A stretch of DNA of 64,000 nt from assembly GCA_034440635.1 (NCBI GenBank), contig JAOTON010000198.1, forward strand, positions 186,001 through 250,000, given 5' to 3'. Shown here in pieces: positions 51,001-60,000 of this stretch. The translations under genes and the position numbers were made by a program. The DNA is from Lepas anatifera (Eukaryota > Arthropoda > Thecostraca > Lepadidae). Position 1 is the stretch's first letter, and every line of letters begins with the position of its first letter. The notes beneath the pieces are model-generated. The model was given only the letters and a program-made list of their open reading frames with translations. It had not been told where the DNA came from and did no database searches.

Positions 51001-54000
51001 TATATGACCAGAACATTTTGGGCTGTTCCTTAGCGTTCTCTGCTATCTTAATCTGGTAATTTTTTCTTAGATGCCTGGTCATCTTCCTTAGGTCGTTTCT
51101 GCTCTTCTTGTAATTAACCCAGCATCTATCCTTTTCCAGGTTAGTAGCAGCAGCCTTGTACTTTCTGAGGGTGGAATGCTTCTGTTTGATACACCTCAGT
51201 GCTTGCTGATTAATGCATGGTTGACGCTTCCTCCTTTGGCTATGTTGCAATGAGATACACAGGTGCATAAGATCCAAAACTTGCTTGTCGAAAAAGTCAT
51301 ATTCCTCTTCAAGGGATGGGAGTTGAGTACTCCAATCAATGTTTCGAGCCATTTCCCTCATCTTGGTGTAGTCCCCTCTATAGATAGCTAGCTTAGGGGG
51401 AGAGCTTCCGGTGGCTTCGGAATACAGTTTAGGTTCATCAGGAGACAAAGATGATCACTCTTTCCCAGACCTGGTAAGTATTCAATCTTCTTGACAAGAT
51501 TCTCCTCTGAGGAGAAAACCAAACAAAGGATGTGTGGAGTCTCATGCAGCTGGTATCTAGTTGGTTCAACTACATTTTGAAAAAGGAAACAGTCTCTGGT
51601 CAACTCCAGGAAGCTGTTTGAGAAGTGAGCGGCAGAGTCTGTGGACAGTCCAATTTCCCAGTTTATCCCTGGGAGGTTGAAGTCACCGACTATGATAATG
51701 TTCTGGCGTCTAGTCTCAGTTACCTCCGTGATTAGCCTGCACAGACTTAAGTTGGTCGTAATAGGGTTGCTAAGGCTTCTATAGATTCCTCCTACTGTGA
51801 GCAGTCTCCCTGATTGAAGTTGGACTTCTATCCAAATGTGATCAGTGAAGTCTTCTACCTTGAAAAATATTTGGTGGCAATGCAAATTCTTCTGAACATA
51901 AATTGCCACTCCACGCACACCAGTAGCCCCCAGCCTTGGTGTCTGTGGATCAAAGCTCAAATACATTGTGTAGTGTGGGATTTCAAGAATGGCAGACATA
52001 ATTGGGACTACCTGAGCTTTGGGTATCACTTCAGTGATGACTATAATATCTGGCTCCGAACCAGCAAAACGGACACACAATTCATCCCTTTTGTTGGGGA
52101 ACTGGTCTGCATTAGTGTACAGTACTGACAAGTCCTTATAACAATTATGTCAATTGCTAGTTGTTTGTGAGCTTGCACCAGCTGGAGGGACATCCACCTT
52201 GCCGGTTTGCTGTGCCAATAGCCCTCCATCTGGCCTATCAGACAGTGGGACAACTACAGTAGCACCCATCCTCCCCTGGATGCCCTCCTGGTTTTGTGGG
52301 CCCTGAATAGGATCGCAAGTTTCGGTGGCCTCCGATCTTGAAGCCGAAACCTGGTCTGCATTTCTAGCAGGGTTGTGTGGTTGAGGTGAAGCATTTGGAG
52401 CACCACTGCTGCCAGCTAGAGCCATTTCCGGGATCATTGTCTGTCTTTGCATCCTGGGTACTCGGGCCTTCCTCCTCTCTTCATAGTTCTTATCAGCACC
52501 TGGGACAGTAACTATCTTACCCTTGCGGATGACAATGTCCACTTCCCCTGCCTCTCTCCTTCTCACAAGTTCTTCCCTCATCTTTTTGGCTTTTTGCCTT
52601 TCTGCTTTTGTCTGGTCAGGGCTTATGTAAACACCATCCCACTTGTGATTGTGCTGCAGCTCTCGAGCATTCCTCACAACATCCCATTTTGTGGATTCAT
52701 TCTCAAATGAAGCTATCAAGAGGCGGGGCTTGTTCTGGCTTCTTTGGCCAATTCGGAATGATGTCACCACCCTGGCATTCAAATGCATAACATCCTTGAT
52801 GATAGATGCCAGCACAGCACAATCGCTTTCTTCGGCCCCCTTGCGAGTTGCAGCATCAGACTCTGGGAGATTATGGACAACAATGTTGCACTTGCGCTTA
52901 TCTCTGTCCAGAAGATCTTCACTAGACTCTTGAGGCATGGCCTCAATCTTGCTGCAAAGTGTGGTGATCACTTTCTCGCATGATCCCTTTACGACATCCG
53001 CAAAGGAACGTCCAACTTCCATCGATGCTGTTGCAGCATGATTTACCGGAGCAATTTCGCTCTGATGCTTTACTATGGTTTCTTTCATGGTTTTCTGAAG
53101 AGTTTCAATTTCCCCCACCCGCTCCCTATTAAGCTTTACCAGCTTAACCATCTCTTCTGCCTGGTCGTGGGCAGCATCTTCCAGCTGTGAAAGCTTTTTT
53201 CAGAATATCCTGATGCAGTGTCAGTGTTCCATCATTTGGCAATGAGCCTTTCACAATGTCAGTGAATGATGACTTCCCTGAAACATTCATATTTGCACCC
53301 TCCACAAGACACCTATTGATTGACTCTTGAAATGCCTTTTGGCCCTTTTCCAGAATGTCTAACCTCTGACCCAGAGTCTTGCCTTGCTGTGAGGTTTGTG
53401 ATTTCATAGCCCCCACCTGCTCCTTCAAGAGCTCTTCAAGTTTCTGTTGCATTCCACCCAGGCTAGCTTCCAGAAGTTCAGTTTTTTTTCATTTGCTCCA
53501 AGGAAATGGCCGAAGTATCCTTCTGAACAGTGAGCATTTCCTCGGTCACTACACTCACAAGTTGACTTTGTGCTCGGACAAGCTCATCCATACCTTTCTC
53601 TAGGTTTAGTTTGTCTACAATTTGCTGCTTTAGTCTTCCACTTTCCTGGCTCCACTGTCTCTGCTTCTCCTCCCACTCTGTTTTCTGCCTTCCAAATTCA
53701 TCACTAGATCTCTTGTATCTAACTCTACAATCATTGCAGAACCAATAAACTTGCTTTTGACCTTGCAGTTTGGATATGTTCTTAAAGTTGTCAGATGAAA
53801 TCTTTAAGCAGCCAGCATGACTATGGCCATTGCACATATCACATACAAGTGAACACTCACTAGCTTTTACTGGTAGTTCACACTCGTTACAGGTAATCTT
53901 TGAGGTGCTGTCGTCTTTGCTCCTGGTACCGCACTGTCTTTCACTAACTCTTGCCATATTATGCGCTTAACTTTGCAACTAGGTTACTATTAGATTAGTC

Positions 54001-57000
54001 AAGAAACTTTGCTTCACCACCAAGCAAATATTGAACACAATTCTATTAGAAGAATGATATACTGAAGTATCAAGGGAGGACGTAGCAATCCAACACAGTT
54101 TGAATGGTAGGTAATGAAGCTGGGACCTTAGATCAAAGATCAAAGGTGGGTAACACCGAACTACCAATACTAAGTAGAAACACCAAGTAGTACTCTAGTA
54201 TTAAGCAGAAGCTTGGACCTTTTCACCGAGTTTTCAGGATATATGTTTCTTATTTCTTTGATTAGAAGTATTTTTCCCGATATAAATTTGTTATTACACC
54301 ATAAACACTATGTATACACAGCTGACCTTCAGATCTTCCCCAAGGTCAAATGCTCTTCAAACCTTAAGGCTTTTGATTTGCCTATAAACCTTGAAATATC
54401 ACTATATCCAGCAGATATACGAAATTTACAGTCTTCAGAAACATTTCAAAGCTATCCACACTTCTCCATCAGCTTTGACACCACCAATATCACTTGACAA
54501 ATCACCGAGTAGGGATATCACACCTGTCCACTCGAAACTTTTTTTATAGCACGAAATATAGCATGAAAAATGTGTACCAAAGCCTACTCACACTTCTCTG
54601 GTAAAGCGACTTCGATAGTGTATGAAATGTGATATATTTATCAACACATGCCTGCTGTTAGTTCAGATTTCGCGGCCCGTCATTCGTCGCAGCTAAGTGC
54701 CCAGTGCCTGGGGCTAATGTGGCGCTGTCACTTACTGCGCACACCTGTTTTTTGCTGAATTGCGCCGAATAGGCCATTACTGAAACTACCTGTGCAGTTA
54801 CTCGCACAGCCAGCAATGCTCATGGTCATCAGAACCATCCCATTTCATCAGGCGTCAAGAGCAGACACAGGTTTCAGTCGGGTAATGGCGGCGAGGAATG
54901 GGGGCACCATTCGGCAAGGGGCCCACACTTTGGTGGGACATCTCTGGAAGGGGAGGGGGTACCTTCGGAGCCACCTCCCTGAATCCGGACCTGGTGGTGA
55001 TTAATAATGGTGTCAAAGATATATGGTGGGAGTCCCACCGAAGCTAACAACGCTGCCGTCACCACTACATACGAGGCGCCTCCAATTAAAGGTACGTGCA
55101 TTTGGTGCCGAGCACCCAGCACTCTAGGCACCAAGCAAATTGATAGTGATGGAAAAAGTACGCTGCGCTATATATGACCTGCAGAGGTCTCCAAAACTGA
55201 AGAAAATCCAACAAATCGCATAGCCATGCGCTTTAGTCGTGTGAAAGGTCGAAATTTTATTTTCTGAAATCGTATAAAATGTAATGCAATGGATTGGTAT
55301 AGGCTAAAATTGCTCAGTAATTCTAGGTAAAAGTATCCAGTATCTATCAAAGTAAAGAAAATATCAACTTACGAGAATTTCATGACGTGCGCCAGCTCCT
55401 TCCACAGTTCGCCGATATATCCGCCGATGTCGTCCTCTTGCTTGAAGTAGTCGATAAATGGCGGGTCCTGAAAACGCGCGAACGATAAAAGGCGAGTCCT
55501 GAAAGCGCGCAATCAATAAATGCCGAGTCCTGAAAGCACGCGATCAATAAATGGAGAGTCTTGGGAGCACACGATCGGTAAATGACGGGCCTGGAGAGCA
55601 CACGATCGATAAATGACGGGTCCTGGGAGCACACGATCGGTAAATGAAGGGTTCTGGAGAGTTCACGATTGATAAATGGCGGGTCCTGGAAAGCACGCGA
55701 TCGATAAATGACAGGTCCTGGGAGCACACGATCGGTAAATGAAGGGTCCTGGCGAGCACACGATCGGTAAATGGCGGGTCCTGGGGAGCACACGATCGGT
55801 AAATGGCGGGTCCTGGGGAGCACACGATCGGTAAAGGACGGATCCTGGAGAGCACACGATTGGTAAATGACTGGTCCCGGGGAGCACACGATCGATAAAT
55901 AGTGGGTCCTGGAAAGCACACGATCGGTAAATGACGGGTCCGGGAGAACACACGATCGATAAATGGCGGGTCCTGGAGAGCACACGATCGGTAAATGGCG
56001 GGTTGTGGGGCGCACCCGAAATCAGCGCAGACGAAAGGCTTCGTGTTGGAGAAACCTTGTGGTATTACAGTAGACTACCTTCAATAAGTAAAATTTGTAA
56101 ATAAATAAAATTGAATAAACTTAACAGGCAGTGACTATTAGGGAGAACTTTTGCATCTTCCTGTCCATAAAATATTGTTTGCACTCCTCTATATAAGGCT
56201 TTCTCTTATTTACAAGTCAATTTCCCACATCTTTAGTTGGTTTGGAACAACTGGCTCGTGTTATTGGTGGACCAGCCTGTTTTTGTCTTATCGCACGCTT
56301 AGCCACAAGACAGCATGAATGAAGCAGCAGGTGCTTCTCACAAGACACCGTCAGTGAAGCAGCAGGTGCTTCTCTCACAAGACACCGGCAGTGAAGCAGC
56401 AGGTGCTTCTCACAAGACACCGGCAGTGAAGCAGCAGGTGCTTCTCACAAGCCACCGGCAGTGAAAAAGCAGGTGCTTCTCACAAGACACCGGCAGTGGG
56501 GCAGCAGGTTCTTCTCACAAGACACCGTCAGTGAAGCAGCAGGTGCTTCTCACAAGACACCGTCAGTGAAGCAGCAGGTGCTTCTCACAAGACACCGTCA
56601 GTGAAGCAGCAGGTGCTTCTCACAAGACACCGTCAGTGAAGCAGCAGGTTCTTCTCACAAGCCACCGGCAGTGAAAAAGCAGGTGCTTCTCACAAGACAA
56701 CATGAGTGAAACAGCAGGTGCTTCTCACAAGACACCGTCAGTGAAGCAGCAGGTTCTTCTCACAAGCCACCGGCAGTGAAAAGCAGGTGCTTCTCACAAG
56801 ACACCGGCAGTGAAGAGGCAGGTGCTTCTCACAAGACAACATGAGTGAAGCAGCAGGTTCTTCTCACAAGACACCGTCAGTGAAGCAGCAGGTTCTTCTC
56901 ACAAGCCACCGGCAGTGAAAAAGCAGGTGCTTCTCACAAGACACCGGCAGTGAAGAAGCAGGTGCTTCTCACAAGACAACATGAGTGAAGCAGCAGGTTC

Positions 57001-60000
57001 TTCTCACAAGACACCGGCAGTGGAGCAGCAGGTTCTTCTCACCGCCACCGTGGTGATGTGCAGCTCCAGACCGGTCCAGTCGTGCCTCCGCTCGTAGATG
57101 GACTCGTTGGACCAGGTGGTCATGCCCTGCTCCTCCTCCCAGCGGCCCACCGGCACCGCCCTGATCGGCGTGTCGGAACGCAACCGGTAGATCTCCAGCA
57201 GGTCCACAGACAGATTCGTCCCCGCCGAGCCCCACGTAACCTCGCCGACGATCAGCTGAAGGTAAATGACAGATGCTAGTCTGGAGTGTTTGAGAATGTG
57301 AGACGGGAAATTTAATTACAAATGATGCATAAAATGGGCTAAGTTTTCTTTTCAGCCATGTTTTCATGATATTCCACCTGGTCTTATAATTTATTCTGTA
57401 CTGCAATGTGTCACCAACAGGTCCCTATTCGTTGTTTGCCTCTTCAAGCGTTTAACCAGCTTTATTTCTCTATACTCTTGCATGTAAGAACATTTATAGC
57501 TTAGCGCATATAACAATTCCAGAAGAAATACCACACATGCGAGTAAGCACCTAATCCAAAACTTAATCCTGAATTTCTTGAATAAGCCTGTTGTATCAAT
57601 TTTGGAATATAATGAATCGAATACCCGCCAAAGATGATAATGATATACGTGAGTTATATCATAAGAAATGACCTCCATCACCGGTTTACGGCTTACCTGA
57701 GAATTGACTGGTACATATTTGGTCGATAGTTTTTGTTTTATAGAGCCGGTAGTGCTGATCATCATCCAGGAAAGCTGATCCGAGAGAAGCCCGCTGTCAT
57801 AAACCTGACGCAAAAGAACGCTGTCATAAACCTGACGCAAAAGAACGCTGTCATAAACCTGATGCAAAAGAACGCTGTCATAAACCTGACACAAGAAACG
57901 CTGTCATAGACCTGGCACAAAAGAACGCTGTCATAGACCTGACGCAAAATAGAACAATCGTATGAGGAAGCGTTTGCAAGTGCCGAGGCAAATGGCAGTG
58001 TCGTAAAATGCGCGCCTTTATTCTTCGGCTCATTGTCAACATGCCCTTCAAATCCCATGTCGAGTGTGTCGTAGCCAGGTTCAGTGGCGGATCCAGGGGG
58101 GGCAAAAAGGAAATTGCCCCCCCAAACGGAAAAGCTCGGGGCAAAATTATGTTTTTGCCCCCAAAGCGATCGACCTCCTTTTTCCCCGACTCCTTTTTAG
58201 CTTGTAAGCAAGATTTTGGTGCTTCAACTCTCAACTTCAAACAGAATTAGTGAAGTTCAGTGTATATATTGGGGCTTGGATAGGACAAAAGAGTATCTTG
58301 AGCCCATATTTTTCATCCAGTGGTGTTTTTTTTGCTTTTCGTCTCCAGTTTCCAAAATCCTGCCGAAAAGGCATATTGTAGCGCAATTTTTCACTGCGTG
58401 ACGTTTTTTTTTTGCTTTTCGACTTTGGTTTGCGCCTCCCAAACCAACCGGCTAGATCCGCCACTGGCCAGGTTGCAGTTTCGTTGGTCACGTGACACTG
58501 CCGGTTGGGGCTGCTGGAGTGTTCTGTTCTATGGTTCAATTTGACTACCTGCTTTTGAACATTTCATTCTCTGACCGTGCAGTGAGGTGGGCCCATTGAG
58601 GGCTGTCGGCCACTTGTATGGATAATACATTTCACTATTATGATCACGATAAATTGCACGATCATGAGGTTATTCGTAGGTAATAGCGTCCAGGATTATC
58701 TTGCAGCGCTGACGTTGGTATTTTGGGTTAAAACGTTATTGTACAGGGGGAGGGCAGGTATTTACACCGCCCCCCACCATCAGGTTTTTTTCACAGATAG
58801 CCAAAAATAGCGACGCACAGTGCAAGCATGCCTGGCAAAATCTGTCCCCCGGTCTTTCTTGCAACTTCTGACAAAAATTTTTGGGCCCAAGATATATCAG
58901 ATCAAGTCACCAGCTTAGGCCAAGTGACCTTACCTAAAAATCTATTTAGAGGTGCAGCAGTAAGATTGGAATTAGTCTGTCGATCTGAGAATTTAGATCG
59001 CATATCAAGGACCCCAATTACAAAAAGACATAGTCGTAACGTAATTTAACATCGATGACCTGGGCTCAGGGTGGAGCCGTGGCCTCTCCATCGGAAATGC
59101 GAAGGTAAATCGGTTTTAGCTTGGTAACTTTTCGGGAAATCGTGGTGAAGGCTTATTTTTTCATCGTGGTGAAGGTTTATTTTTCCGTCATCGTGTTTGG
59201 CCCAAAAAGGCGATTCAGGGGCAAGGGGGGCGCTTGCCCCCCCATCGATCCTGGGCACACTCTGAGATCGTGATGGCGCCCTGAAAAGTCTATGGCACCC
59301 CCCCTTTGAAACGTCGGTTGTGTCGCATCATGGAGAATCAAAATTTTCAACTTTGTAAAATTAAACGTTTAATTTGGGCCTATTATCTTTTATGTGTGTC
59401 AGAAGGGAGTTTGGGATTTTTAGCCAAAAGTGAAATACTTTACTGAGTCATTGCCGTAGTAATGTCCCTCCAACTGTCTTTTATGGGTTATGAGACTTAA
59501 TTTCTAATAGATGTCTAAACACCTTGTTTATTAGTTGAATCGGGCGCATTACAAATCAAAAGCTTGAGTGTGATCTGAATGAGATTTCAGTCCTACCCCC
59601 AGGATCTCGTAGCAAACGATTTGGGTGTAAAGAGTGACGAATGAGTTTTCTAGCGAACCCGACTTGTGAAAATTCTCCGCAGTCTCAGCAACAGAAGGAA
59701 TAATGTTTTTTTGTTCACCTTAATTTGTCTTCAGGTGAAGTCCCCTGGGCTCATGAGAGAACTTTTTCTGTCCTTGTATACAAAATAATCCACAGTTCTC
59801 AATGTTTCCAATCCACCCCTCACCTGTGTGAGAAAATCGCAGCTGACTGGATCGTCGTCGAGGATGACCAGCTCCACCAGGCCCGCCCTAGTTTCGATGA
59901 TTCTGAGCAGCGTCGACCTGGACAGCGGCAGGAAATGGATGGTGGCGTAGCGGCTCTTCCTCTGCCCCACCTCCAACATGATTTGCGCCAGCCGGTCCGT

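Noticed and set aside
55380..56015. Repetitive minus-strand open frames (about 100-211 codons)
   Set aside because: They are translations of the exon c acceptor array; exon c itself uses a different frame from the longest of them.
43498..57042. CRISPR-like arrays (regular repeats at 43.5, 55.5 and 56.3 kb)
   Set aside because: The units are contiguous with no unique spacers, and the genome is eukaryotic.
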